Shown piece after piece: positions 46,924 through 60,009 of a stretch of DNA of 64,000 bases (its first letter is position 1; each line of letters starts with the position of its first letter). Under the pieces are notes generated by a model. The model was not told the origin of the DNA. It was given only the letters and a program-made list of their open reading frames with translations, and did not search any database. This stretch comes from Diadema setosum. Taxonomy: Eukaryota > Echinodermata > Echinoidea > Diadematoida > Diadematidae. The stretch is from NCBI RefSeq assembly GCF_964275005.1, contig NC_092693.1:18789706-18853705 (forward strand), in the 5' to 3' direction. The position numbers and the translations under genes are program-made.

Positions 46924-48698
46924 AGACCCCGTTTACAGTGCGAGGCTCGGCCGCGGCTCGGCCGCGGCCGTGCCCAGCCCCGCTTCAGTGTAAACGCACA
47001 AAAGGCCAAATGCGAGGCCAAAATTGGCCTCGCATTTGGCCTCGCTCTGGAGGTGGTCTCGGCCGCGGCCGAGCCGCGGCCGAGCCCAGCCTTTTCTTGG
47101 TGTAAACGCAAACTGGGCCAAATGCGCGGCCAATTGCGCGGCCAATTTTAATCTGGCTTCCAAACCCTCTGCATGTATATTTTGCTATTCAGAATATTTA
47201 CCCCCTCAACGTCGAAAACTAGTATAGCGTAAGGTGGTTTTGTCCTGCAAAGGATTCTTTCCTTCGGCAAAGGCCTTTGCCCGAACGGCGACTTCGTCGC
47301 CACGGAATTCATTTGGCAAAGGGTCTGAAAACCAGACAATACCAAATTGCATTTGTTTACAAGCAGAGCGCCACTACGACAAAATATTGAAAGGTTTGAA
47401 TCAAAAGCGCGGCCGAGCCCGGCAGTGTAAACGGACAAAATTGCGAGGCCCGGCCTCGCAATTGACCCCGTTTACAGTGCGGGGCCGAGTCCGGCCTCAA
47501 TTGCGCGGCCGAGCCTCGCAATTTTGTCCGTTTACACTGCTGGGCTCGGCCGCGCTTTTGATTCAAACCTTTCAATATTTTGTCGTAGTGGCGCTCTGCT
47601 TGCAAACAAACGCAATTTGGTATTGTCTAGTTTTCAGACCCTTTGCCATATGAATTCCGTGGCGACGAAGTCGCCGTTCGGGCAAAGGCCTTTGCCGAAG
47701 GAAAAAATCCTTTGCAGGCAAAACCACCTTAAACTATACTAGTTTTCGATGTCGAGGGGGTTAATATCCTGAATAGCGAAAGATACAGGCAGAGGGTTTG
47801 GAAGCCAGACTAAAATTGGCCGCGCAATTGGCCGCGCATTTGGCCCAGTTTGCGTTTACACTTAGACCCCGTTTACAGTGCGAGGCCGGGCTCGGCCGCG
47901 GCTCGGCCGCGGCCGAGACCGGCCTCAATTGCGCGGCCGAGCCTCGCAATTTTGTCCGTTTACACTGCTGGGCTCGGCCGCGCTTTTGATTCAAACCTTT
48001 CAATATTTTGTCGTAGTGGCGCTCTGCTTGTAAACAAATGCAATTTGGTATTGTCTGGTTTTCAGACCCTTTGCCAAATGAATTCCGTGGCGACGAAGTC
48101 GCCGTTCGGGCAAAGGCCTTTGCCGAAGGAAAGAATCCTTTGCAGGACAAAACCACCTTAAACTATATTAGTTTTCGACGTTGAGGGGGTTAATATCCTG
48201 AATAGCGAAAGATACAGGCAGAGGGTTTGGGGAAGCCAGACTAAAATTGGCCGCGCAATTGGCCGCGCATTTGGCCCAGTTTGCGTTTACACCAAGAAAA
48301 GGCCGGGCTCGGCCGCGGCTCGGCCGCGGCCGAGACCACCTCCAGAGCGAGGCCAAATGCGAGGCCAATTTTGGCCTCGCATTTGGCCTTTTGCGCGTTT
48401 ACACTGAAGCGGGGCTGGGCACGGCCGCGGCCGAGCCGCGGCCGAGCCTCGCACTGTAAACGGGGTCCAAGAAGAGGCAGGGCTCGGCCGCGGCTCGGCC
48501 ACGGCCGAGACCACCTCCAGAGCGAGGCCAAATGCGAGGCCAATTTTGGCCTCGCATTTGGCCTTTTGCGCGTTTACACTGAAGCGGGGCTGGGCTCGGC
48601 CGCGGCTCGGCCGCGGCCGAGCCTCGCACTGTAAACGGGGTCAAATTGAGGCTGGGCTCGGCCGCGGCTCGGCCCAGCCCCGCACTGTAAACGGGGTC
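46924..48698. mobile_element. GC-rich composite foldback element F
   Basis: The ends GACCCCGTTTACAGTGCG and CGCACTGTAAACGGGGTC are perfect inverted repeats. The same end motif recurs inside near 47,464, 47,864, 48,440 and 48,617. Long GGCTCGGCCGCGG-type palindromes fill the rest. A less GC-rich module (CTTTCAATATTTTGTCGTAGTGG) occurs three times, once inverted. Many frames are open on both strands because of this composition. None looks like a gene. Confidence 0.8.
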
Positions 48699-49168
48699 TT
48701 AGTTCTGTCGTCAGTGTTCGCTGTGTTTTAGTCACTTCATATTTATATACGTGTCTCTGCCCCTTGATAGTCACATTTTAGTACTTCATTAGTACACTTG
48801 TACCTGTATAGGCCTAATCATGCTAATGGTTTTGAGTGGAATGCATACAAGCTGTGCTTTTTAGCTTCCCACCGTCATTTTCAACACCTTCAACTTTTAG
48901 GTATATTATGGTATACGCAGTAAATAACATGTATGCCTTACCTTTTTCTTGCTCAATTTGTTGTGGTTATATCATATTTGTCATTATATATTCTCGTATA
49001 TTTAAACTATATTAAACTAAACCTTGATATTTTGTATTCATGACTAACTCGTCCGAATCTGGAAGTGTAGGTATTTTTCATCTATTGTTTGTTTGTTTGT
49101 TTTACGTTTGGTTGGTTAGTTGATTTTTTAGGGGGTGGGATGTATCAAAAGAGTTAGAGTACAGTGCC

Positions 49169-49728
49169 TTAAAGGTAGGGGATACCTTTTACAGACCTCC
49201 CAAAATGCAGCAAAACATTAAATATGAACCTCAGGGGACTTGTTTAGGCCACTGCTGAGAAATTTGGAAGTCAACAGTTATCTACAATTTGAATAATGCA
49301 CAAAACTCAACTACTCAGTAGTTCTGTGTGTCAGCCACACTTAAGCCTTTTTGTTGCAGTCTTCTGTATCTTTTATCTATAAACACAAATTTAAAAGTAT
49401 AAGAGCTGATGTAATAACATATAGAGTGTGTGGCAAGAATGTATATAGAAATGTTTGTAAGTTTTGATGAACTTTCTTCACAAGATATACATGATGGACA
49501 CACATGCAGTGCATGGGTCTGCAAAGGTAGCCTAGTAATGTACTGGAATATACGGTGAGCCCCGAAAAAAATTCAATTCAAAATCGAACGGTCAATAAAA
49601 ATGTACTAAATGTTACCTTCCACTTTCAATACTTTGTGGCAGTTTCTAAAATGATACTCTCTTCAACATACCACTGTATTTATAAAACTCTTCATTTAAG
49701 GCATGCAAATGGGATTCCCTACCTTTAA
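49169..49728. mobile_element. TTAA-flanked MITE, family D, copy 2
   Basis: It is almost identical in length and sequence to the copy at 8,702-9,259, with the same TTAA-bounded ends. Confidence 0.8.
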
Positions 49729-50196
49729 ATTGACCTAATGCCTTATTTTCTACACGCTAACTGCATTAAAACCTCACAGCCCATTATTTTTTATTTGTGT
49801 GGTCGGCCTGTTTACAATCTTTCAAATTCAAGTATTTTGAGAACTTTGTCATCACGCTTTCTAATTTTGTTTAACTGCAGGTTAGAATTTAAAAGAGTGG
49901 CAAGAAGAAAGAAGTCGAGACAAATGTCTCTGAGAATCAAAGCTCGAGCGAACACACACACATACACGAAAGAAGTGATAACTATGGAAAATGTCAAATA
50001 TTCCAGAGTGCTACATTTGTCATCTCAATTATCATGACAACTTTTGACACAAAACTCTTTTCTTAGAAAACAATCGGCTTTACGGGTATAGAAATTTGTT
50101 ATTCATAACTTGGAAACGGGTCACAGTTGTTAAAATTTTTCACAAAGCTCAGGAAGGCTCAGCAGAATATTAAACATCACTTAAGCATTTATAACG

Positions 50197-50460
50197 TTAA
50201 AGGGGGATTTCAGTTCAGATATGAGCTAGTCTGATAGAAAAAAAAAGTAAAATCTTACGAGCACAACAGTAAAAATTGGATCAAAATCAGATAAAAATGG
50301 GGAAATTTATGAAATTGTGAAGTTTTAATAATTTCTGCAGAGTATTTAGTACAGTTGATATGAATATGCAAATGAGAAAGCTGATGATGTCATTACCCTA
50401 CAAATTTCCATTCATTGTGTACTAAAATGACACATCATATTCAAAATTTCTTTTATCAAA
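50197..50460. mobile_element. Left part of a family C MITE
   Basis: It begins TTAAAGGGGGATTTCAGTTC and follows the 4,198 copy through the GATATGAATATGCAAATGAG segment. The right end is missing. Confidence 0.6.
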
Positions 50461-51274
50461 GCGGAAATCGTAGATCATCTGTGCAGAGGCTCATCAGTTA
50501 ACAGAAAGGTTTTTCTTACTTGTCAAAACCAACAGGAAAGTGATCGTCTTCAGCATACCGCGGCAACACGGATAAAGTGCGTTATTGATCTGTGGAAAGT
50601 GAAAATATTTCATATGTGATACACGTTCATTTTCCCTTAAAAGGAAGTACCGTATGTCCCCCCCCCCCCCAAAAAAAAAAAAAAAATTACAACGGTACCC
50701 TCCGCACCAATAGCTTTAAAAATGGTGAATCGATCCAGGAACAATTTCAGAGTATGAAACTATAACTCATTGACCACATCTTACAGAAAACCCCAGTCGA
50801 TTTGGTTCAGTGGTCAGAGATAAATGATTAATTTTGTAGAGCATGTCAGAAATCTCTTCACTCCAAGTTTTGTCTATTGTGTTCACACATTAATTTGCAT
50901 TTCCAAGAGCATCCAAGTGCTAAAATTGGAAGAATCAGAATCAGAATTAGAAATTTATACATTGCGTGTATTAATATTTCAATAATAAGGGAACACATGC
51001 GCCTGCAAATCCAGAAAAAAAAAAAGACATTCAACCACCAGTTACAGTGCAGTGAGAATTAAAATACCAGCTGTTACCTCGCCCCAACTGTCTTTAAAGA
51101 AGGAAGAATATACATGAACACAGTGACAGAATTTGAGGGCGCAAACAGCTGGGCTCTTCAAGTCTGGTTTAACATGACAACAACCCTGGAGTACAGTACA
51201 GCGGGATAATCCTGATTAGCTCTAAACAGAATTTCAGTGAGCTGAATTAATGTAATTATTCAATAAATACTGTC

Positions 51275-51545
51275 TTAATTTGCATTTAAAGGATGGTAGT
51301 GATAAACAACCTGTGAGTTCAGGGGGAGATCGTTCCAGTATTTCGGTCCCGTATACATAATTGTTTTCATCGCGAAAATTGTGCGAGTACGTGGTAGTCC
51401 ATGGGCCAGGCCAGATATTGGTACCATCTGAGGTGGCAAAACCTTTTTGGTGTCATTTTGTTTGTCGGGCATAGATATGCCTATCAAGCTATGATAGCAT
51501 TTCCAAATGAGTAGCTTAGTCATAATAAATGAATTTTTAACCAAT
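51275..51545 (-). mobile_element. LINE reverse transcriptase C-terminal fragment
   Basis: The minus strand encodes RTRTIFAMKTIMYTGPKYWNDL, the R-xx-xx-YxGPxxWNxLP signature near the end of non-LTR ORF2. Part of it repeats on the plus strand at about 52,370-52,510 in the other arm of the inverted repeat. Confidence 0.65.
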
Positions 51546-51810
51546 TTGGTTTCGTTGTAATATGCCTATACTTCTGAATCGAAACTAACCGCTATACAAA
51601 GAAGAGCACTGTCTTCTGTATGTTCCATAGAGCTGTAAAATGCAGCTCTATGGTATGTTCACAGGTGTTCTGTTGTAAACGCGGTGCGCTTAGTCTTTAT
51701 TCAAGGCAGCGAAGGGAATATCCAAAGGTTATGATGTCCACAGCGCTTAGTCTTTATTCTAGACGGCAAAAGGAATATCCAAAGCATATGATACAGTGTA
51801 TATCCTTTTA

Positions 51811-51868
<58 letters not shown>

Positions 51869-52512
51869 CCTCGTGAATTTTACCGTATTTTTCAATTATT
51901 TTTCATTTTCCGGCGAAAACGCTACGGTGAAAACAGTAATACCACGCCAATGTCGCTTTATTTCCATCCAACAATATAAGATAATGCAAAAACAATGAAC
52001 CGGTACCCTACGATACATTACAATGAATAATATTATAAATGAACAGAGTGATTTTTGTTTAAAACTGATGTATTTGTTGATAGGATAGTATAAAAACAGT
52101 ATAGATAATCCCTTTTATGAGGAACTTTAGATATGATAACGGCACATTGGTCTAGATAAAGACTAAGCGCACCGCGTGACAGCTGTGGACATCATAACCC
52201 TTTGGATATTCCCTTCGCTGCCTTGAATAAAGACTAACCGCACCGCGTTTACAACAGAACACCTGTGGACATACGGAAGACAGTGCTCTTCTTTGTATAG
52301 CGGTTAGTTTCGATTCAGAAGTATAGGGATTTAAAAACGAGACCAAATTGGTTAAAAATTCATTTATTATGACTAAGCTACTCATTTGAAAATGCTATCA
52401 TAGCTTGATAAGCATATCTATGCCCGACAAACAAACTGACACCAAAAAGGTTGTGCCACCTCAGATGGTACCAACAACCCATTTTTCGGGTCTTGGCCCA
52501 TGGACTATGGGT
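51394..52512. repeat. Large inverted repeat, arms about 350 bp, containing LINE sequence
   Basis: 51,394-51,745 is the reverse complement of about 52,165-52,512 (for example ACCGCTATACAAAGAAGAGC and GCTCTTCTTTGTATAGCGGT). The loop holds 53 A residues (51,814-51,866). The arms carry the LINE fragment described next. Two head-to-head LINE insertions or an inverted duplication could explain it. Confidence 0.8.
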
Positions 52513-53598
52513 GTTATCAGTGCGAAGAGTGGATTGTAATTTTTTTTTTTTTTTTTTGAGGGGGGGGGGGGACAAACTGTATAAGCACCGAAAGGACATT
52601 TTATCATACTCAATATGTTTAAGAAATTGCACAATCCCTTACAATATTCATATATAATTCACTTTTTTTACACAGTGGGTTTACAGCCTATCGCGAAATT
52701 CTTGCATGATTATTTTAATTTTTCCAACGTCGTAAAGTTGTTTTTTTTTTTTTCACATGTCATATTGTGGGAATTGCCGATGATTCCGTGACGCGATCGT
52801 AGACTGTTAATTCTCTACCGTTTAGGGACATTCCCATCGATGGAAATGTTTCATTGCGTCTGGAATTTGAAAAAAAAAGAAGAAGAAAGATTGAAAGAAA
52901 ATGGTTTTGGACACCATCTTCAAATATCTAAATGTGCAGTAATCATGATGTTGGTAAAACCTGTATGAAAGGAGGTGCATTTGACATTTTCGAATCTACT
53001 TTTACTGCGTATTGACAACAGAAATAAGAGTAGGCCAGTCTAGTCAGAGAACTCGAAACAAAGTAGTTTTGAAATTATGGGCTATTCGATTAATATACAC
53101 TCAGCAAACAAGAAGTTCAAACAGTTTCCTGAGCAGATTTTTCACAGAAGATTTTGATAACAATCTTTGCGTCATATTATATCATATTGAAGGTTATTTA
53201 ATTGTCTATCGACCTGGTTTAATACAAAGGGCAATTTTATTCATAAGTACAAGCCTATTACGAAATTGAATGCTCAATTGTGGAAATCGCTTTTCCAAAA
53301 ACGAAATTGAAAGTGCTGTTAAGTGTTTTTCGAGCCTATCGCATTAATTTAAATGCACAAACTTGGAAATTCATGCCAATTCATGCCTTCAGCAGAGTCG
53401 ATGGGGCATGGAGCCCCTACTTGCCGACGGAGCAAATGTAGTTAATCTTCAAAAATGTCGGAGGAGTAATATTGTCGGCGGAGCATATTACGTTGTGTCA
53501 CCGGACCTCCAAAGAGGCCCCAATGGGGCACCCCGGTTCCTTAATCAACAAACTTGAAACTACAGTCACCACGGTCAGGTATACTGACTCATAGCACT
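52513..53598. other. No gene seen
   Basis: AT-rich sequence with a T/G run at 52,540-52,571. Short segments like GCCTATCGCGAAATT recur at 52,688, 53,254 and 53,335, hinting at an old repeat. No coding signal. Confidence 0.4.
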
Positions 53599-54099
53599 AG
53601 GCTACGGTCACGACTCAGGACGGCGTCCGGCCGATATAGCCTGCTCAGTCGCCGCTGGAATTTAGGCTTTGCCCAACGATATTGTGAGTAGGAGAAACCG
53701 CAGCGATGCCAGAGCGATGCTCTGTCGGTCACCGTCGATTTTAGGTCAAAACTTGGCGATATAGTAGGAGGATCTTCTCCGCCCAGAGTCCTAGCAGTCA
53801 TCAAGCGATGATCCAACGACAACTAGACGATCTCCCATCGGCCACCGGCCGATTTTTAACGCCCGGTCGGTGATCTGCCGTTGTCCCGTAGGCGTACCCG
53901 CGGCGGCTCGCCGCTCTGTGCTGGAAATTTCTCACAAGCAACCTGGGTATATTGTGTCTGCCTCTTGGCCATCAACAACAACGCTTTCGCTTTGCATCTG
54001 AGAGGACAACAAAGTCTACGATGCCCCTGATTCTTCCCTAACGACATCGAGGTTCACAAGCCCAGCACTTTTATGACAACATGATTACATGAAAGCCTG

Positions 54100-54950
54100 A
54101 ATACGAATTTTCCTTCTACCTTAATTTCCTCAAAATAGAGTTTAAATCGCAATACAGATCAAGCTAAGATTAAAAGATTTACGAATTCATTTACGAACTA
54201 ACAACCTCGGTTGTGAAACCGAAGATGAATATCAGGTAGAAAATAGGAAAGGAAAACAGAAAAAAAAGAGAAACCAAGATGAAAAAATTCTGTAATCACT
54301 CCTAGATTAGAATGTTCCAAAATATCTTTGCATGCTACTCTACTTTTATTGTATTTTCTATTTCCTATTTAATGTCATATTTTCATTATCCACATATCAT
54401 TTCATTCAAAAGAGAAAAGATAGATAAAGCAAAATAACGAAACAATATGCTACGTAACACAAATTTTTAGTTTTCATCTCATCCGCCCAAAAGTAGCTGT
54501 CCCTGTCTTCTCTTTCCCCCATGTTGCTAGCCGAGTCATCTTCTGCATGGATACCTTTGAGAGTGTCAGAAACTGTAGCTACCTCTATTTTTTTTTTATT
54601 TTTATCTATTCACCACTGATGGGATGGATAAGCCTTTCAGCAAATTGCTATTTTCCGAAGGGGTCCCACCAAAAAAAAAAAAAAAGCCAAACAAACAAAA
54701 AACAAACAAACAAACAAACATAAACAATGCACAAATATTCAGAAGGGGAGATTTAAAGAACAACGACTAAGCAAGAAATACGTAATTTAACTGAATCAGG
54801 GATACAATATACGCGAAATACGTGTTAGTCAAAGAAATCACAAAATTAAGTGAAAAACCCAGAAAGAGAGATCAACCAAAAAAGAAACAACAACCAAACA
54901 AAGACAGCAACTCATGTAGAATGAAAAAAAAAATGCGACAAACTCAATAA
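54100..54950. other. No gene seen
   Basis: AT-rich sequence with an A run and CAAA repeats at 54,670-54,720. No reading frame or repeat family is recognised. Confidence 0.4.
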
Positions 54951-54999
54951 TGTATTGTAAAGACATTCAGTGTAATTGGGTTGATATTCAAATGACGTT

Positions 55000-56310
55000 C
55001 GAAACTCTCGACCCTAAGCTAATTGAGAACACTAATGTCCAGGTCATTAAACAGCTTTATGGGCCTAGATAAGTTAAAGATCGTCAAGATAAGTTAAAGG
55101 GATCGTATAGTTTGGGTTGAGACCTAGTTTCAGGTTTTTAACATTTTTTTTGGATGAGATAATGAGAAACCTCGTAAGAAATATGAAAGAGCATGTAATT
55201 CTATGAGGAACTCAACGTTTATTTGATGAAAATTGGTTTTGAAATGGCTGAGATATCCACACAAGAGCGATTCTAATAAAGTGTGGGACCCCCACTTGTC
55301 TTTATTACGATCGCTTTGTTTTACTTTGTTTTTGGATGTTTCAGTCATTCCACGCCCAATTTTCATCAAATAAACTTTGAATTCCTCTTAAAATGGTATG
55401 CTCTGTACTATATCATAAGTGTTCTCTTGGTATCTCGCAAAAAGTTAAAAGCCCAATTCTCATCTCCACCGATACTGTACCATCCCTTTAAAGATCGTTT
55501 ACCATAATCAGTTTTTGGTTGAGTGAGTCTGAGTTTGTGTTTACCACATCTCGTTACATAACAAGTTTCACGCACACAAAACATACTGCTCAGATACGAT
55601 GGACAGAGATTATGGGTTGTTCGATACATCAGACATGCTAATTGCTTTCTCCAGCGCATACTAAGTCTAACTAAACAGAGTAGACTTACATCATACAAGT
55701 TTTGTAAAGAAAAAAAAAATAGTCCGCATTCAACGAAATCCAAAGTGCCCGATTTTGTAACACTTGCAACTCACTAAGATAAAACTTGTATGTATTTGCT
55801 CAAACAATACTGCATTAATCAGATCTGGACTGACAAATTGATTTATAAAATGATAATGCAGTCCGTTTATCACTATACGCTCTGATTCTACGAAAAAGAT
55901 ATAACAATATAAACACGTTGTTTCCAACATAAATTCTGATCAATTATTACACCTGAGTATTTACAAAAATCATTTCTCTTTATTATTTCTATTTCTATTT
56001 ATTACTTATTATTATCATCTATATAAATATGACAACTGTTAAGTACTTTCTGGTACTTTTTCAAACGCTGTTGTGTGCCAATAAGCATTGCTTCACATTT
56101 CTTTGAATTCACGGAGAGTTTATTTTTCTTAAACCAGCTTGTCTTAGTAATATCAGTTGCCTCTTTTGATAGAGTAAACAAGCAGGTATCATCTGGGTGC
56201 AAAGATAATTCACAATGGCTTACGTTGTATGGCATATCATTAGCCAAAATAGAAAATAATAAAGGGCCAAGAAGTAAGCCCAGAGGTATACTACATTTCA
56301 AATCAGATTA
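55000..56310 (-). mobile_element. LINE reverse transcriptase remnant, split by a MITE
   Basis: Read leftward from 56,301, the minus strand gives LGPLLFSILANDMP and LHPDDTCLF, a changed form of the catalytic YADD motif. LSVNSKKCEAMLIG, ELQVLQNRALWI and HNLCPSYLSSMF follow. The family A MITE then intervenes (55,491-55,094), and beyond it GP and KLFNDLD continue. Several frames are needed, so it is dead. Confidence 0.75.
55094..55491. mobile_element. TTAA-type foldback MITE, family A, copy 4
   Basis: It starts TTAAAGGGATCGTATAG and ends CTGTACCATCCCTTTAA, bounded by TTAA. It sits inside the LINE remnant. Confidence 0.8.
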
Positions 56311-57797
56311 TACCAACACATTAATGTTGTTTTTTTTCAAACTCATGTTTTACTTCTATTACAATCAATTCCAACTTATCATATCATATCAAATTCATCC
56401 TTGGGTACAAACAATTATATTGTCTTTTATGAAAATAGCCACACCACCACCGTGTATATTTCTATCGACATAATAACATACATAATAATGTAACCAGGTA
56501 TACTAATGTCATTATCACCAACCACTGGAGATAAATGAGCTTTACTGAGAGTTATTACATTCATATCAGTTGCAAAAACAAGAGGTCTAACTTCATCAAT
56601 GTGTTTCATCAACGATGCACAATTTAAATGAATGATTTTAAGCCCTTTTGCAATTGTAAGTTACTAACCTTATTCTTAACTGGTCTTTATCTTAAATTGT
56701 CACTGTCACTGGCTCAGTAATCGCGTTTTTGTGGATTCTACATCAATACAAAAGGTAAGAGAGTCAACATTTTTCTTCTTTTAGGAGATGGTGATGGGGA
56801 TTTTCCTTGCCTCTGTCCCTCCCCTGCCTCTTTCAGGTAGTCCTGGTCCTCCCTCCCCCCCCCCCCCCAGTCCCTTGGTTTTCTTCTGCGTTTTGTCATT
56901 TTTTTTTTCTTATTTTGTTCCCTAAATCGCTCGACGGCAACCGACAGCAGTCGGTGCCTGGGTGGTTGCCGGCCGTTCACCGAGCATATTTTGGGCGGCG
57001 AATTAAAACTGGGCGGTCGCCGCCGAAATTTTAGATTCGCGGTAAGACTTCAGCGCGACCGAGCGATGCTCTAAAGATCAACGGTGCCCGGTCGGTCGCC
57101 AGTCGGTGCCCAGCCGAAATTGGCTAAAAGCTCGCCGGCCGGCCGGCCGGCCGCCGAGTAGGCCGATTTTGTTCGTTCTGACCGTAGCCTTTGCTCCATG
57201 TGTTGACGTGATCTGTTACTTCTTTTTTTCGCACGCAGAGCATATTGATACTTCACGTTGATTACTTCAGTACTCATTATAATGCATCGTTACCATAAGG
57301 TTTCAGTTATTGTTGTTGACTCCGTCCAATTCACATTGTCTTGTTTACATTATTTCTCTTACTAGAGAAAGTGAGATGTAGGCCCTATATTATGTTCTTG
57401 TCGAAAAATGGAAATAAACTTGGACATGAACTTGAACTTGAACTTGAACTTGGGATGCTACCTGCCAAGTTTGGTGAAAATGCGTCATGGAGTTTTCAAG
57501 AAGCTGAAAATGTAACAATGTATACACATAGTTTTGACGCAAAAATTATCTATCATTTATACGTAACATTGTTGAAGTAAATTGATTCTTGATGAAGATT
57601 TGCACATTTTACGGCGTCACAGGGGTAACCACGAGTAATAATCCCGGTTGGAGACATTTCCGAATACCTGTGTTTAGGAGATGACCGTTTTTCATGCCCT
57701 CATGCTTGTTTTTGACAAGTCTTTTTTAAAAAATGTATTACTGTGACAGAGCAATTGGAGCAATCCTGTGTCACACATTTACAACAAATTGATGGTA

Positions 57798-58348
57798 TCG
57801 AAGTCCACCCTCATAGACATGTGGATTGAGTGAATGCAGCAATGTTAGTATACCAGAACACATCTGTGAGAGTTTGAGTTAAAAGTTATGAATCTGTGAA
57901 GTTATGAATCTTTGAAGTTTTTGCTAAGTCACTGCTGGATGAGAAGACTACTACAGCTTGTGATGTCACATGTGTAGAACGAAATAAAAAAAGTATAAAG
58001 AAAATTCAACATATTTTCACTTTTCTCGCATGATAAAAGAACAATTGACTTGCCTCTTTCAGAAGGCAGGGGGAATAATATTACCCTTAACATACGTCAG
58101 TAACAAGTCGAGGAAATGTGCACTTTATTTTTTGTTAATTCTCTTCATATTTTCCTTATATCGTTGTACTCATGTGACATCATACCCTGTAGTAGTCTTC
58201 TTATCCAGCAGTCACCGCGCAGAAACTTTAAAAATTCATAACTTTTGAATGGATTGTTCGATTTCCCCCATTTTTTCACCGATGTATTCTATTAATATTG
58301 CTGCATTCACTCAATCCACATGTATATGAGCGTGGACTTGTCCTTTAA
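57798..58348. mobile_element. Family B MITE, uninterrupted copy
   Basis: It matches both halves of the outer element at 17,102-18,223 without the inner insertion, so it serves as an empty site. It ends GTGGACTTGTCCTTTAA. The left TTAA is lost. Confidence 0.75.
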
Positions 58349-58376
58349 GAGGGTAATGTTAAAGTACAGCATATAT

Positions 58377-59213
58377 TAGGTGTTACAAAAAAAAAAAAAC
58401 ATTTCCCACTTTTGATCCTTAATAGTTCAAAAACTATATATCAGATAACACTGACATTGATCGATATGAGTAATAGCTGAATAATGTACAATTTTGTTGG
58501 AGGCAATTTTAAAATGAAAGCATGATTCAGTTTCATGAAATTAAACATTAACTTTTCAGTTAGGTGTCAGATTTTGCTCTATTTCCAACCCTCTGTACAA
58601 AACTTTAACTTTGCACAGAAGTCAATTGGTGTGTATGGGAATGTGTATAGTTGACACCCAGACAATGATCCTGGACAATGACAAGGATTTGAATGCTCCA
58701 TTGTTTATTCATGAGGAATTCCACTTTCACAGCTAGTCTTTATTCATTCTGAAATGTGGTGTATGCAAGCACATGGGAACATGTGCTTACTTTTTCCATA
58801 TGCATGCATTTCACCCTTTGCCAGACTAGAATTCAGACTAACAGTGCCCAGGACAATCCATCATGAATTATTAATAAAGTATTCATGTACCTTGGAGCAG
58901 AGCTCTGAACAGGTGGTATCCATGTCCATTGTTCAGGGTCATTGTATAAGTACACACTCACATACACATCATTAGTTCCTGTGTAAAGTTCAGGTTTTGT
59001 ACGGAGGGTTAAAATTTGACCAAAATCTGGAACCTAAATAACTTTGAAATTAATCATGGATTTCATGAAACTGATATATGTTTTCATATTAAAATCACCT
59101 CCAAGTAAATTGTACACTATTCAGCTATTACTCATATCAAAGACAGTTTTATCTGATGTATAGTTTTCAAACTATTAAGCGACAAAAGTGGGAAATGCTT
59201 TTTGTAGCACCTA
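58377..59213. mobile_element. Element I, copy 2 (uninterrupted)
   Basis: The ends are TAGGTGTTAC and GTAGCACCTA, with TTTCCCACTTTTGATCC just inside. It is the intact relative of the element at 43,857-46,072. Confidence 0.85.
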
Positions 59214-59259
59214 TCCGTAGTAGTTCATGCATAAATACTGCAGCCGTCATAGTGGCTCT

Positions 59260-59928
59260 CAGGCGCGGTGGAGCACTCCAATTTGCATCTCATTATCGCC
59301 CCGTTCTATTTGAATTTCCAACGGGCATCCACGGCTGCCCGAAACTGTGTGCATGAAAAAGTCAAATCTTTACCGTCTCCTTGTGCCGATATGCGTGCCG
59401 CTAGTAAACTCAAAGTTCCCGCACTATCTAAGTGTTTTAAAACCTTCCTTTTGATGAAAAAATTATGAAATTTGCTGCACTAGAACTTGAGATATTAAAG
59501 CGTTTTGAAAATCACCTCTCGCAAAACATGCTCTCTGTTTTTTTTTTCCGACTGGACTATGGCCGGGCTCCAATGTGTCCGAAATTGGCAACATAACTTT
59601 ATCAGGCCTCAATCCATTTATGGTGAAAGTTTTCGCTTGGTTCCACCTGTACTTTTTGAGAAATCAACTTGTTTCTACAGGGTTTGGAATAGAAAATTGT
59701 AGTCAGCGAAACAATTGAAAATGACGTCATTTCTTTTCCCGTATTGAATATTGGGCATGCGTGGTACAGTACGTGAGATTCAGGATTTCGTGCTCATTGT
59801 TGGTTTGCATGTGACGCAGTCAATTTTGCTGAGTGTCGCACGGCGGTGACTGCTGAGCTGCTGCCGCGCACGTTGCATGCAGCAAAGCGTTGTGTGTGCT
59901 GTGACATGCAACGCTACAGTCACGCGAG
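59260..59928. mobile_element. Family G transposon, right-truncated copy
   Basis: It starts CAGGCGCGGTGGAGCACTCC and follows the 38,009 copy to ACAGTCACGCGA, then diverges. The right terminal repeat is absent. Frames open within it are shared by both copies but look non-coding. Confidence 0.8.
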
Positions 59929-60009
59929 AAGGGAGAAGCACACGGTACGTGCACGTATATGGGATTTTCCATCATGACCAGCGCTAGCCGGGTGGTAGTG
60001 GGTCTACGA

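Larger units (their letters stand above)
53599..57190. mobile_element. Possible 3.6-kb element with AGGCTACGGTCA ends
   Basis: AGGCTACGGTCA at the left and TGACCGTAGCCT at the right face each other. Both are followed inward by GC-rich stretches rich in CGGCCGAT, CGGTCGGTC and GCGATGCTC. The middle is AT-rich and holds a LINE remnant and a family A MITE. Two solo ends of one family are an alternative reading. Confidence 0.5.

Noticed and set aside
46882..48774. Many overlapping open frames of 60-139 codons on both strands, rich in Arg, Pro and Ala
   Set aside because: They follow from GC-rich palindromic repeat sequence lacking stop codons. Frames mirror each other on both strands and have no family resemblance.
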